Origin: Flavobacterium sp. 140616W15
Lineage (GTDB): Bacteria; Bacteroidota; Bacteroidia; Flavobacteriales; Flavobacteriaceae
Direction of reading: 5' to 3'
DNA length: 64,000 bases
Assembly (NCBI RefSeq): GCF_003668995.1
Contig: NZ_CP033068.1
Location: 372,001-436,000 of the forward strand
Under the pieces are notes generated by a model that worked only from the letters and a program-made list of their open reading frames with translations, searched no databases and was not told the DNA's origin. The translations under genes were made by a program, and so were the position numbers. Below are positions 9,387 through 18,630 of this stretch, one piece after another (within the stretch, counting starts at the first letter, position 1; the number at the start of each line of letters is the position of its first letter).

Positions 9387-9968
9387 TTAAATCAATCCTT
9401 TTATTTTGGCATGTTGTAATAATAAAATGGTTTTAGCGTCTTTTATTTCGCCTGTTGTAATCATATTGTATGCTTCATCAAAAGTCATTTCGAGTACTTC
9501 GATGTTTTCATTTTCGCTATCAAGTCCTCCGCCTTCACTAACTTTCATGCTTTGGTCATATTCTCCTGTAAATAAATATAAAATTTCGGTTACAGATCCA
9601 GGTGACATATAGGTTTCAATTACTTTGTCTACATTTTTTAAGCGATATCCTGTTTCCTCTTCAGTTTCTCTGATGATACATTCTTTGGGGTTGTCTTTAT
9701 CTAATAGCCCAGCACAAACTTCAATCATCATTCCAGAATCATTTCCGTTAAGATAAGTAGGCATGCGAAACTGTCTAGTAAGAACTACTGTTTTCTTTTT
9801 TGAATTATAAAGTAAAATTGCAGCTCCATTTCCTCGATCGTATACTTCTCGGGTGTGAGTTTCTGGTACTCCATTATTCTTTTGGTAGTCAAAAGTTACT
9901 TTGTTTAATATGTACCAGTTATCAGATAGAAGCTTAGTTTCTGTTATTTTTATTTTAGGATTGCTCAT
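9387..9968 (-). CDS. nudK: Nudix hydrolase, GDP-mannose pyrophosphatase NudK type
   Basis: The 193 residues align with E. coli NudK over the whole length: a REVYDRGNGAAILLYN strand region, VVLTRQFR, and a canonical Nudix box at about residues 87-109 (GLLD then REtEEEtGY, matching Gx5Ex7REUxEExGU). NudK hydrolyses GDP-mannose and related nucleotide sugars in the cytoplasm with magnesium. The distinctive YMSPGSVTE and GGGLDSENENIEVLE segments fit NudK better than general ADP-ribose pyrophosphatases, though substrate choice is inferred. It lies downstream of purA on the same strand, but a terminator separates them. Confidence 0.85.
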   Translation of the reverse strand: MSNPKIKITETKLLSDNWYILNKVTFDYQKNNGVPETHTREVYDRGNGAAILLYNSKKKTVVLTRQFRMPTYLNGNDSGMMIEVCAGLLDKDNPKECIIRETEEETGYRLKNVDKVIETYMSPGSVTEILYLFTGEYDQSMKVSEGGGLDSENENIEVLEMTFDEAYNMITTGEIKDAKTILLLQHAKIKGLI

Positions 9969-9992
9969 GTGTCAATTTTTTTTAGCAAAAAA

Positions 9993-10017
9993 AAACGCTC
10001 TGAAATCCAGAGCGTTT
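9993..10017 (-). terminator. Terminator of purA
   Basis: A perfect 10-bp stem (9993-10002 with 10008-10017) with a 5-base loop is followed, on the minus strand, by a run of T. It is placed 9 bases after the purA stop. Confidence 0.8.
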
Positions 10018-10025
10018 AGTTTTTT

Positions 10026-11297
10026 TTATTTAAGTATCGTTTGTTTTCTGTCTGGACCTACAGAAACAATTTTGATAGGTACTTCAACTTCTTTCTCGAT
10101 AAACTCGATATATTCTTTTAATTCAGCTGGTAATTCTTCATAAGTTGTCATTCCAGTTAAATCTGCTTGCCATCCTTTGAATTCTTTATAAACTGGAGTT
10201 ACATTTTCAGGTTCGATATTATATGGGAAGTGAGAAATGTTTTTTCCTTTGTAATTATATTCAGTACACACTTTTAAAGTTTCAAATCCAGAAAGGACAT
10301 CACCTTTCATCATCATTAATTGTGTAACACCGTTTACTTGAACAGCATATTTTAATGCTACTAGGTCTAGCCATCCGCAACGTCTTTGTCTTCCTGTTAC
10401 TGAACCAAATTCGTTTCCGATTTTTGCCATTGTAGCTCCAACTTCGTCAAAAAGTTCAGTAGGGAAAGGACCGCTTCCTACACGAGTTACATATGCTTTA
10501 AAAATTCCGTAAACTTCTTTAATTTTGTTTGGTGCAATTCCTAGACCAGTACACGCTCCAGCAGCTGTAGTGTTAGATGATGTTACAAAAGGATATGTTC
10601 CAAAATCTACGTCTAATAAAGATCCTTGAGCACCTTCACATAAAATAGATTTACCTGCTTTTTGAGCTTGGTGCATATATTCTTCACTATCAATAAAATC
10701 TAATTTTTTTAATTCTTCGATAGCTTCAAAAAACTCTTTTTCAAGTTCTGCTAAGTTGTATTGAATAGCAACATCATAAAAAGCAATCATAGCTTCGTGT
10801 TTGTCTGCTAGTGCTCTATAGCGCTCTTTGAAGTCTTCTAATTCGATATCACCAACACGTAAACCATTTCTACCTGTTTTGTCCATGTAAGTTGGGCCAA
10901 TACCTTTCAATGTAGAGCCAATTTTGGCTTTTCCTTTTGAGGCTTCTGAAGCAGCATCAAGTAGACGGTGCGTTGGTAAGATTAAATGTGCTTTTCTAGA
11001 TATAATTAATTTGCTTTTGATGTCTAGATTGAATTTTTCTAAACCTTCAATTTCTTTTTGAAAAACTACTGGGTCAATTACAACTCCATTACCAATAATG
11101 TTAATAGACTTTTCATGAAAAATTCCTGATGGAATTGTTCTTAAAACATGTTTTATTCCGTCGAATTCTAAAGTGTGTCCTGCATTTGGTCCACCTTGAA
11201 AACGAGCAATTATGTCATAATTCGAGGTAAGAACGTCTACAATTTTTCCTTTACCTTCATCTCCCCATTGTAATCCTAGTAATAAATCTACGGTCAT
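10026..11297 (-). CDS. purA: Adenylosuccinate synthetase
   Basis: PurA joins aspartate to IMP using GTP, the first committed step to AMP. The 423 residues match the family. Visible motifs are the GTP-binding P-loop WGDEGKGKIVD (residues 11-21, with the catalytic Asp13), GGPNAGHTL with catalytic His, GSTLKGIGPTYMDK, QGSLLDVDFGTYPFVTSSN, and the C-terminal GPDRKQTI nucleotide site. It lies downstream of the Fur-family and rel genes on the same strand, an order I believe to be conserved in flavobacteria. Its own hairpin terminator follows directly. Confidence 0.97.
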   Translation of the reverse strand: MTVDLLLGLQWGDEGKGKIVDVLTSNYDIIARFQGGPNAGHTLEFDGIKHVLRTIPSGIFHEKSINIIGNGVVIDPVVFQKEIEGLEKFNLDIKSKLIISRKAHLILPTHRLLDAASEASKGKAKIGSTLKGIGPTYMDKTGRNGLRVGDIELEDFKERYRALADKHEAMIAFYDVAIQYNLAELEKEFFEAIEELKKLDFIDSEEYMHQAQKAGKSILCEGAQGSLLDVDFGTYPFVTSSNTTAAGACTGLGIAPNKIKEVYGIFKAYVTRVGSGPFPTELFDEVGATMAKIGNEFGSVTGRQRRCGWLDLVALKYAVQVNGVTQLMMMKGDVLSGFETLKVCTEYNYKGKNISHFPYNIEPENVTPVYKEFKGWQADLTGMTTYEELPAELKEYIEFIEKEVEVPIKIVSVGPDRKQTILK

Positions 11298-11401
11298 TCT
11301 TTTTTTAATTTTAATTGTCGAGGCGGTTTTGCCACCTGCTCAGATTAATTAGTTGTCTATTTTATTTGAATATTTTTGAGAGCAATCTTTTTGTTGATTG
11401 T

Positions 11402-11857
11402 CTATTTTTGTTTTTTGTTTCCGTAAAAATACAATGAATGATTCGTGATTTCGATATCAAATATTTCTTCGATTGTTTTTTTTATGGTCTGGATTCTAGG
11501 ATCGCAAAATTCGATTACTTCACCAGAATCAGTCATAATGATATGATCGTGTTGTTTATCAAAATATGATTTCTCATAGTAAGCTTGATTTTGTCCAAAT
11601 TGATGTTTACGAACTAAAGCACAATCTAATAATAATTCTATCGTGTTGTATAAAGTAGCTCTACTTACGCGATAATTTTTATTTTTCATTTTGATATACA
11701 AGTTTTCAATATCAAAATGTTCTTCACTATCATATATTTCCTGAAGTATAGCATAACGCTCAGGAGTTTTACGATGGCCTTTTTGTTCAAGATATAATGT
11801 AAAAACATTTTTTACAATTTCTTGATTTTTGTTGTTGTCAGTTGAAATGAGTGTCAT
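11402..11857 (-). CDS. Fur family transcriptional regulator
   Basis: The protein has the Fur winged-helix ([25 protein letters not shown], then [13 protein letters not shown]) and the dimerisation domain with the metal ligands QHDHIIM and H in [10 protein letters not shown]. The structural-zinc CxxC pairs of classical Fur are absent: the usual C-x-x-C position reads [12 protein letters not shown], with a single cysteine. Which metal or signal it senses cannot be told. I chose the start at 11857 (MTLISTD) rather than 11866, because a TATCTTTG -7 element on the minus strand (11864-11871) overlaps the upstream ATG; the message would then be nearly leaderless. It sits between rel and purA. Confidence 0.88.
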   Translation of the reverse strand: MTLISTDNNKNQEIVKNVFTLYLEQKGHRKTPERYAILQEIYDSEEHFDIENLYIKMKNKNYRVSRATLYNTIELLLDCALVRKHQFGQNQAYYEKSYFDKQHDHIIMTDSGEVIEFCDPRIQTIKKTIEEIFDIEITNHSLYFYGNKKQK

Positions 11858-11948
11858 ATCCTGCAAAGATAATTTATTATTTTAAATGAATAAAAGTTTC
11901 CTGTTTAAAGTTTCACATTCAAATGTTTAATCGTAAAATTTCAGGGAC

Positions 11949-14174
11949 TTACGTTCTGTATTCTCTGGTTACTTTCTCAACTCCATCAATTTTTTTGATA
12001 TTGTTAATCATTTTCTTAAGTATTGAGTTGTTTCGTACAATTACGGCAATCTGGCCATGAAAAATCCCTGCATCAGTACTCAATGAGATGCTTTGGATAT
12101 TTACGTTCATGTTATTAGAAATTACTTTGGTTAGTTGATTGGTTAGTCCCAAAACGTCCATTCCTGTAATATTTATAACTGCTTTGAATTCCTCTTGTGA
12201 AGAGTCAATCCATTTGGCGGTCATAATTCTATAGGCGTAGTTTGATTGCATGCCAATAGCATTAGGACAATCTTTTTTGTGAACTTTTATCCCTTCATTT
12301 ATCGTTACAAATCCGAAAACATCATCACCAGGAATTGGGTTACAACATGGTGATAATTTGTAATCAAGTTTATCATGTTCTGTTCCAAAAACCAACATGT
12401 CATAATTACTACTAATTACAGGTTTGTGAATATCTGTATCGGCAGTGGTAGTACTGCTGTTGCGTTTTATTTTGTTTTTGAAGAAATTAATAAACGTATT
12501 GCTTTTTTGAGCAGCATAGTCTTTTAATTGCTGATTTTCGATTGCGCCAATTCCAACTCTATAAAATAAGTCTAAACTCGTTTTAAGTTTAAAGAAATTA
12601 ACTAACTCGTTTATAACTTGTTCGTTAATAGTTATTTTTAAGTGTTTTAGTTTACGCGTAAGTAGTTCTTTTCCTTCCTCGGCAATCTTTTTGGTATTTT
12701 CGTTTAAAACGTTTTTAATTTTGGTTTTCGCTCGGGATGTGGTTACATAATCCAACCAGTTTATGGTTGGTTTTTGGTTTTGAGAAGTGATTACTTCAAC
12801 CTGATCTCCACTTTTTAATTCGTAGTTAAGAGGTACTAATCGTCCGTTTACACGTGTCCCACGAGTTTTTATTCCTATTTCGGAGTGAATGCTAAAAGCA
12901 AAATCTAATGAAGTTGCTCCTTTTGGAAGCGATTTTATTTCCCCTTTCGGAGTAAATACAAAGATTTCTTTTGAATATAAATTCATTTTAAAATCTTCAA
13001 CAAAATCTACTGCATTTGTTTCTGAGTTTTCTAAAGCTTCACGAAGCAGGTTTAGCCAAACATCAAGACCACTTTCTTCGGTGGCTCCGTTTTTATATTT
13101 GTAATGTGCCGCATATCCCTTCTCGGCGATTTCATCCATACGCTCACTTCGCACTTGTACCTCGATCCAGCGACCTTTTGGTCCCATAACAGTTATGTGT
13201 AAAGCCTCGTAACCAGTAGATTTTGGTGATGAAATCCAATCACGCAAACGGCTTGGGCTTGGTCGGTAATGGTCGGTTACGATAGAGTATATTTTCCAAG
13301 CCAGAAACTTTTCGTCATGTGGATTGGATTTATATACAATTCGAATGGCAAACTTATCGTAAACTTCATCAAAGCTTACGTTTTGTGCACGCATTTTTCT
13401 TCGGATTGAATAAATAGATTTCGGACGCCCTTTTATTATGTACTCAATTCCTTCTTCGTCCAAAGATTTCTTTAGCACATCCGAAATATCTTTGATGTAA
13501 GCATCTTGTTCTTCTTTAGTTTCTCGAATTTTACTTACGATATCATTATAAACTTCTGGTTCCGTATATTTTAATCCTAAATCTTCTAGTTTAGTCTTTA
13601 TGTTATACAGCCCTAAGCGGTGAGCTAGTGGTGCATAAATGTATAAAGTTTCTGATGCAATTTTGGTTTGTTTGTATTCGGCCATTGAGTCCATCGTTTG
13701 CATATTATGCAAACGGTCGGCTAATTTTATCAAAATTACACGAACATCATCATTTAAGGTAAGGATCATTTTACGGAAATTTTCCGCTTGCATTGATGCA
13801 TTTAGATCTCTCTGGACCATCGAAATTTTAGTTAATCCTTCTACAAGTTGTGCTACTTTTGGATTAAATAAACGCTCAATATCCTGAACTGTCAGAGGAG
13901 TATCTTCGACAACATCATGCAATAAGGCAGCAGCAATTGAGGTAGCTCCCAATCCTATTTCAGAAGCAACGATTTTTGCGACAGCAATAGGGTGGAAGAT
14001 GTAAGCTTCACCTGATTTTCGTCTTTGTTCTTTATGAGCATCAACAGCAACATCAAAAGCTTTCCGAATTAATTTTTTGTCTGTAGGACTTAAAGTCTGG
14101 TAACTAATTCGAAGTAATTCTTTGTATTCCTGCGCAATTGCTTTATTCTCTTTTTCGATATCTATCTCTGTCAT
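11949..14174 (-). CDS. rel: Bifunctional (p)ppGpp synthetase/hydrolase (Rel/SpoT)
   Basis: This 741-residue long Rel/SpoT homologue makes and degrades the stringent-response alarmone. In order: an HD hydrolase domain (His61, HD at 86-87 in AALLHDVVEDTP, and the downstream KLADRLHNM), the synthetase domain (about 240-370, with GRPKSIYSIRRKM, TGYEALHITV and EVQVRSERMDEIAEKGYAAHY), a TGS domain (about 400-465, FVFTPKGEIKSLPKGATSLDFA), a helical/zinc-finger region with SPCCNPIPGDDVFGF, and a C-terminal ACT domain (about 665-741). The intact HD motif implies that hydrolysis is retained. The start lies 46 bases before the next upstream hairpin region. Confidence 0.97.
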   Translation of the reverse strand: MTEIDIEKENKAIAQEYKELLRISYQTLSPTDKKLIRKAFDVAVDAHKEQRRKSGEAYIFHPIAVAKIVASEIGLGATSIAAALLHDVVEDTPLTVQDIERLFNPKVAQLVEGLTKISMVQRDLNASMQAENFRKMILTLNDDVRVILIKLADRLHNMQTMDSMAEYKQTKIASETLYIYAPLAHRLGLYNIKTKLEDLGLKYTEPEVYNDIVSKIRETKEEQDAYIKDISDVLKKSLDEEGIEYIIKGRPKSIYSIRRKMRAQNVSFDEVYDKFAIRIVYKSNPHDEKFLAWKIYSIVTDHYRPSPSRLRDWISSPKSTGYEALHITVMGPKGRWIEVQVRSERMDEIAEKGYAAHYKYKNGATEESGLDVWLNLLREALENSETNAVDFVEDFKMNLYSKEIFVFTPKGEIKSLPKGATSLDFAFSIHSEIGIKTRGTRVNGRLVPLNYELKSGDQVEVITSQNQKPTINWLDYVTTSRAKTKIKNVLNENTKKIAEEGKELLTRKLKHLKITINEQVINELVNFFKLKTSLDLFYRVGIGAIENQQLKDYAAQKSNTFINFFKNKIKRNSSTTTADTDIHKPVISSNYDMLVFGTEHDKLDYKLSPCCNPIPGDDVFGFVTINEGIKVHKKDCPNAIGMQSNYAYRIMTAKWIDSSQEEFKAVINITGMDVLGLTNQLTKVISNNMNVNIQSISLSTDAGIFHGQIAVIVRNNSILKKMINNIKKIDGVEKVTREYRT

Positions 14175-14303
14175 ATGTACACCTAGTTCAATTCCCTAAA
14201 AATAAGAATAAGTTTCAATATACACAAGGGAATGAAAGTGTTTTAAATATTGAAAATAGAATAAAATGTTTAGAAAAATAAAAGCTTTCTAAGCATAAAA
14301 AAA

Positions 14304-14325
14304 AACACTATCCTGAAATAGTGTT
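14304..14325 (-). terminator. Terminator of the serine hydrolase gene
   Basis: A perfect 8-bp stem (14304-14311 with 14318-14325) is followed on the minus strand by nine T. It lies 128 bases after the serine hydrolase stop and before rel. Confidence 0.6.
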
Positions 14326-14452
14326 GTGATTTTTAGTTTGTTATGTTTTGTTGCTTAAATTTTAAAGATTCAAATAGGCTTGTCTTACTAATGAATTAAA
14401 ATAAAGAGCTATTAAAATCTCTAAGTATATGCTCTTTTTGAATGGATTAAAT

Positions 14453-15997
14453 TTACTGAACTTTACTGAAATCCAAATCTTGGAAATCGTAACTAAAATC
14501 GGTTAGTTCAGAAATTGCTTGCATCTTTAAGTTAGTAGCTTTTCCATTAGAGTCATATTTAAAAAATAAATGGGCATCGGCATGGAAATAAGCATTATCC
14601 CATTTTACCACAAAATTTCCATCTTTGTAAAAGAATACTTCACCTACCAATTGAGGAGAACGTTTTGATGCAAAATATATTTTCCCTTTTTTTTCAGTTA
14701 TCGTTACATCTCCAAACCAATTGTCTTTGTAAGTTCCAGTGATTTTGGTGAAATCAGTTTTTACTTTGTCTTTCTTGTTTTTTGCTACAACAGCCCAGAC
14801 TTCATCAGTTACTTTATCTGCTGTTTCTACATTGGCTTTCATACGATTGCTGTATAATGCAACGTAATCTTCAGATTTAATTCCTAAATAACTATCTTTT
14901 ATGGTATTGGTAATAGCAGTAAATGCTGCGCCAGATTGCTGGTTTGTTAAGACTATAATTCCTAATTGTAGTTCAGGAATTAAAGTAACCTGAGTAACGA
15001 TTCCTTCTAGACCACCTGTATGAGTAACTTGTTTGTTTCCTTTCACATCGCTCAAAAACCAGCCTAAACCGTATCCGCTAAAATGAGTATTGTATGGTGC
15101 TCTAGGTTTTACTGGAATTATAGTTTGCAATTGCCACATTTCGTCATGTTCCTTTTCTGAGAATAATTGCTTGTTTTCGGGACCATATTTACCATTGTTC
15201 ATTTGCATGATTGCCCATTTACTCAAGTCGTTTACGCTAGAATAAATACCAGCAGCAGCATCAAATAGTTGATTTTTATATCTGGTGATTACTTTTAGTT
15301 TCCCATCTATAGGTACATGTGGTGCAATGATATTGGTTGAGTCTTTTAAGCGTAAAAAAGATGCTGCACTATGATTCATTTCTAGTGGTTTCATGATGCG
15401 TTCTTCTATGAAATCGCCCCAGCTTTTTCCGCTAACAACATGAACGATTTCACCAGCAACTATATATAATAAATTATCGTAATCGTATTTGGTTCTAAAA
15501 CCCGAAACAGGTTTTAAATATTGTAAGTTTTGGGTAATATCCTGTACTGTAAAATCACTTCCGTCAGGCCATATCATTAAGTCTCCCGCTCCAAGACCTA
15601 ACCCGCTGCGGTGAGTTAGTAAATCACGAATCGTAAATTCCTGTGTTACATATTCATTGTACATTTTAAAATTTGGAAGGTATTTTGTCACCTTATCATC
15701 CCATTTGATTTTGCCTTCATCAACTAAGATAGCCAAGGCTGCACTTGTAAAAGCTTTACTGTTTGAAGCAATTCCGAATAATGTATTAGCGTCTACTTTT
15801 TCTTTTGTCAAGATAGATTTTACACCATAACCTTGTGCCTGAACGATTTTTCCATCTTTAATAATGGCAACAGCAATTCCGGGAACATTAAATGTTTTTA
15901 AAGTATTTTCTACTAATGCATCGACTTCTTTATTGGTGATTTGTGCAGCAACCGAAAAACTAAAAAATAGTGATAAAAGCGATAATTTATAATTCAT
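14453..15997 (-). CDS. Exported serine hydrolase, class C beta-lactamase-like
   Basis: The start at 15997 gives 514 residues with a clean Sec signal peptide (MNYKLSLLSLFFSFSVAAQ); an upstream ATG at 16027 only lengthens the leader. The beta-lactamase/transpeptidase-like domain (about 25-350) shows the SxxK motif as S78-N-S-K81, the YxN motif as Y173-D-N175, and a HTGG box in the third position. The C-terminal 130 residues form a DUF3471-type beta domain (ITGTYKDNWFGDVTITEK). Relatives are periplasmic or surface esterases or D-amino acid peptidases; substrate is unknown. The gene lies 52 bases upstream of nothing shared and 23-53 bases after the rRNA methyltransferase gene, so the two may be cotranscribed. 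Confidence 0.87.
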   Translation of the reverse strand: MNYKLSLLSLFFSFSVAAQITNKEVDALVENTLKTFNVPGIAVAIIKDGKIVQAQGYGVKSILTKEKVDANTLFGIASNSKAFTSAALAILVDEGKIKWDDKVTKYLPNFKMYNEYVTQEFTIRDLLTHRSGLGLGAGDLMIWPDGSDFTVQDITQNLQYLKPVSGFRTKYDYDNLLYIVAGEIVHVVSGKSWGDFIEERIMKPLEMNHSAASFLRLKDSTNIIAPHVPIDGKLKVITRYKNQLFDAAAGIYSSVNDLSKWAIMQMNNGKYGPENKQLFSEKEHDEMWQLQTIIPVKPRAPYNTHFSGYGLGWFLSDVKGNKQVTHTGGLEGIVTQVTLIPELQLGIIVLTNQQSGAAFTAITNTIKDSYLGIKSEDYVALYSNRMKANVETADKVTDEVWAVVAKNKKDKVKTDFTKITGTYKDNWFGDVTITEKKGKIYFASKRSPQLVGEVFFYKDGNFVVKWDNAYFHADAHLFFKYDSNGKATNLKMQAISELTDFSYDFQDLDFSKVQ

Positions 15998-16049
15998 ATG
16001 TAGATGATATTTGTTATTTAAAAGCATAGCAATTTAATGCCCTATTGAT

Positions 16050-16847
16050 TTATAATTTATTAAAACCTCGTTGTCTTTTTGCTTCAAAAATTAATATGGC
16101 AGCTGCAACTGATACATTCATGCTGTCAATTTCGCCTTCCATTGGTATGATAATATTTTGAGTTGCGGCATCTCTCCATTCTTGTGTTAGTCCTGTGGCT
16201 TCTGTACCTACAACTAAGGCAGTTGGAGTAGTAAAGTTCTGTGTATGATAGGAAGTTGAGTTTTGAAGTGTGGCGCAGTAAAAATCAATTTTATTTTCTT
16301 TTAAAAAAGCAATAATTTCGTTAGTTGTTCCTGTTGCAATTTGGTTGGTAAATAAGCAACCTACACTTGAGCGAACAATATTTGGATTGTATAAATCACT
16401 TTTAGGATTGGCAATAATTACTGCAGTTAAATTGGCAGCATCGGCAGTACGCAATAATGCACCAATATTTCCTGGTTTCTCTGGAGCTTCGGCAACAAGA
16501 ATCAATGGATTATCAGATAGTTTTAAATCCGATAATTGTAATGATTTGGTTTTGGCTATAGCCAAAACACCTTCGGTGGTATCGCGATACGCTAGTTTTT
16601 GAAAGACTTCTTTATTTATTTCGATTAAATTAACTTGTTTGCTAGTTAATTTATTGATTTCATTTTCAGAAATTAATTCGGGTAAAAATAAAATCGTTTC
16701 TATTTCGTATCCCCCTTTTATGGCTAATGAAATTTCACGTTTCCCTTCAATTAAAAACGTTCCAGTTTGCTTCCGTGCTTTTGCTTTTTCTTGCAATAAC
16801 ACTAATGATTTTATGAATGGATTTTGTATTGAAGTAATTTGTTTCAA
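16050..16847 (-). CDS. TrmH/SpoU family RNA 2'-O-methyltransferase
   Basis: The 265-residue protein begins with an RNA-binding substrate domain (about 1-95, with EGKREISLAIKGG) followed by a SPOUT knot domain (about 105-265) with the three family motifs: PGNIGALLRTADA (motif 1), VVGTEATGLT (motif 2) and MEGEIDSMNVSVAAAILIFE (motif 3). These enzymes methylate ribose in rRNA or tRNA using SAM. It resembles the RlmB group, but the target nucleotide cannot be assigned. It lies just upstream of the serine hydrolase on the same strand. Confidence 0.9.
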   Translation of the reverse strand: MKQITSIQNPFIKSLVLLQEKAKARKQTGTFLIEGKREISLAIKGGYEIETILFLPELISENEINKLTSKQVNLIEINKEVFQKLAYRDTTEGVLAIAKTKSLQLSDLKLSDNPLILVAEAPEKPGNIGALLRTADAANLTAVIIANPKSDLYNPNIVRSSVGCLFTNQIATGTTNEIIAFLKENKIDFYCATLQNSTSYHTQNFTTPTALVVGTEATGLTQEWRDAATQNIIIPMEGEIDSMNVSVAAAILIFEAKRQRGFNKL

Positions 16848-17026
16848 GGGAATAAGGTGCTGAGTTTGTAAGTGGCTAAGGTAATAAGATTTTTTAAATT
16901 TTAAATTTATTACTATTTTTTAGGAAACGACTAAATTTATTAATTGTAGTTAGCATCTGTTTATAAAGAGTATTTCTTTATTTTTGTCAGAATTATATAT
17001 TTTATTTTCATTTTAAAAACATATAA

Positions 17027-17632
17027 ATGTTTAGCTTATTAGATATCATTGGGACGATGGCATTTGCAATGTCGGGTGCGTTGACCGCAATGAATAAACG
17101 ATTGGATCCATTTGGGGTTTTTATAATTGCCTTTGTTACTGCAGTAGGTGGAGGAACGGTGCGTGATGTTTTAATTGGCAGAACACCAGTAGGATGGATG
17201 CTTGATCTGAAATATGTTTATGTTATTATTTTAGGATTTATTTTATCTGTTATCTTCAGAAAAAAATTCGATAAACTAAGAACTTCTTTGTTTTTATTTG
17301 ATACTATTGGTCTTGGTGTTTTTACGTTAATAGGACTTGAAAGGGGAATACTTACTGGTTTGCATCCTATAATTTGTATTGCATTAGGCACCATGACTGC
17401 CTGTTTTGGAGGTGTTACTCGAGATATTTTGTGTAATGAAATTCCTGTAATTTTTAGAAGAGAAATTTATGCTACGATTTGTATTCTAGGAGGGATTGTC
17501 TTTTTTGTATTAAAAGAATGGAATTTAAATGATGATATTTTGTATCTCGTAACTTGTATTGTTATAATTTTAGTTCGATTAATGGCAGTAAAATATAAAT
17601 GGTATCTACCAGCATTAGAGCATAAACGATAA
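17027..17632 (+). CDS. Trimeric intracellular cation channel (TRIC/UPF0126) family protein
   Basis: The 201-residue inner-membrane protein has seven likely membrane segments and the internal duplication of the family. Each half carries a glycine-rich RD motif: AVGGGTVRDVLIGRTP (about residues 43-58) and CFGGVTRDILCNEIP (about 125-139). Bacterial TRIC homologues form trimeric potassium-permeable channels. There is no obvious regulatory partner; it is upstream of the glycan cluster on the same strand with a 20-base gap to the FemAB-like gene, but is probably unrelated in function. Confidence 0.9.
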   Translation: MFSLLDIIGTMAFAMSGALTAMNKRLDPFGVFIIAFVTAVGGGTVRDVLIGRTPVGWMLDLKYVYVIILGFILSVIFRKKFDKLRTSLFLFDTIGLGVFTLIGLERGILTGLHPIICIALGTMTACFGGVTRDILCNEIPVIFRREIYATICILGGIVFFVLKEWNLNDDILYLVTCIVIILVRLMAVKYKWYLPALEHKR

Positions 17633-17652
17633 ATGAATTCTAATATTAAATA

Positions 17653-18630
17653 GTGAAAAACTACACCGTAAAGTTATATCAGGAAGCAGATTACATAAAA
17701 TGGAATGACTTTGTTAGTCAAGCTAAAAATGCTACTTTTTTGTTTCATCGTGATTTTATGGAATATCATAAAGACCGATTTAAAGATTTCTCTTTATTGG
17801 TTTATGAGAATGAAAAATTAGTTTCGGTTTTACCTGCAAATAGAGTTAATAATGTAGTGTATTCACATCAGGGACTGACTTATGGAGGTTTGGTTTATGA
17901 TGAAAAAATAAAATTGGTTTCGGTTATTGAAATCTTTAAAAGTATTTTAATTTTTTTAAACGAGATGGCTGTTGTAAAATTACATTTGAAGACGCTGCCA
18001 GCAATTTATCATTTAAAACCTAGTGAAGAAATTCAATATGCTTTGTTTTTAGCTGAAGCAAAATTGGTTCGGCGGGATTCGTTGTCAGTTTTGAATTTAT
18101 TTCAGGAAAACAAGATATCAAAAGTTAGGAGAAGAGGGATTCAAAAGGCTGTTTTTAATGATTTAGTTATCAAAGAAGAAGATGATTTTGAAGACTTTTG
18201 GAACAAAGTTCTGATCCCGAATTTGGATAAAAAGCATCAAGCTAAGCCAGTTCATACTTTAGAAGAAATACAGTTACTAAAAAAAATCTTTCCAGATAAT
18301 ATTCGCCAGTTTAATGTGTATCAGAATGATAAAATAATAGCAGGAACATCAGTTTTTGAAAGTAAGAATGTAGCACATTGCCAGTATATTTCTAAAAATG
18401 AAAATCAGGATAATTTAGGGAGCTTGGATTTTTTGTTTGAGTTCCTGATAAAGAAAGTATTTAGCGAAAAACAATTTTTTGATTTTGGAATATCTAATGA
18501 AGAACGAGGGAAAAAGCTAAATGAAGGGTTATCATATTGGAAAGAAAGCTTTGGGGCGAGTACAATTGTCCATGATTTTTACGAAGTAGAAACAATAAAT
18601 TACGGTTTATTAAATAATGTTTTATTATGA
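17653..18630 (+). CDS. FemAB/GNAT-like N-acyltransferase
   Basis: The start is GTG at 17653 (reads [20 protein letters not shown] as written). The protein has 325 residues with an N-terminal [15 protein letters not shown] segment, an ILPANRV-type strand, and the FemAB hallmark near the C-terminus ([13 protein letters not shown] followed by [11 protein letters not shown]). Such proteins move amino-acyl or acyl groups onto sugars or peptides. Its stop overlaps the start of the sugar aminotransferase (ATGA at 18627), so it may acylate the amino group that enzyme installs; this is inferred from position only. Confidence 0.75.
   Translation: MKNYTVKLYQEADYIKWNDFVSQAKNATFLFHRDFMEYHKDRFKDFSLLVYENEKLVSVLPANRVNNVVYSHQGLTYGGLVYDEKIKLVSVIEIFKSILIFLNEMAVVKLHLKTLPAIYHLKPSEEIQYALFLAEAKLVRRDSLSVLNLFQENKISKVRRRGIQKAVFNDLVIKEEDDFEDFWNKVLIPNLDKKHQAKPVHTLEEIQLLKKIFPDNIRQFNVYQNDKIIAGTSVFESKNVAHCQYISKNENQDNLGSLDFLFEFLIKKVFSEKQFFDFGISNEERGKKLNEGLSYWKESFGASTIVHDFYEVETINYGLLNNVLL

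Noticed and set aside
10500..11297. Possible fusion or shift in purA
   Set aside because: All purA motifs are in frame and the length is normal.
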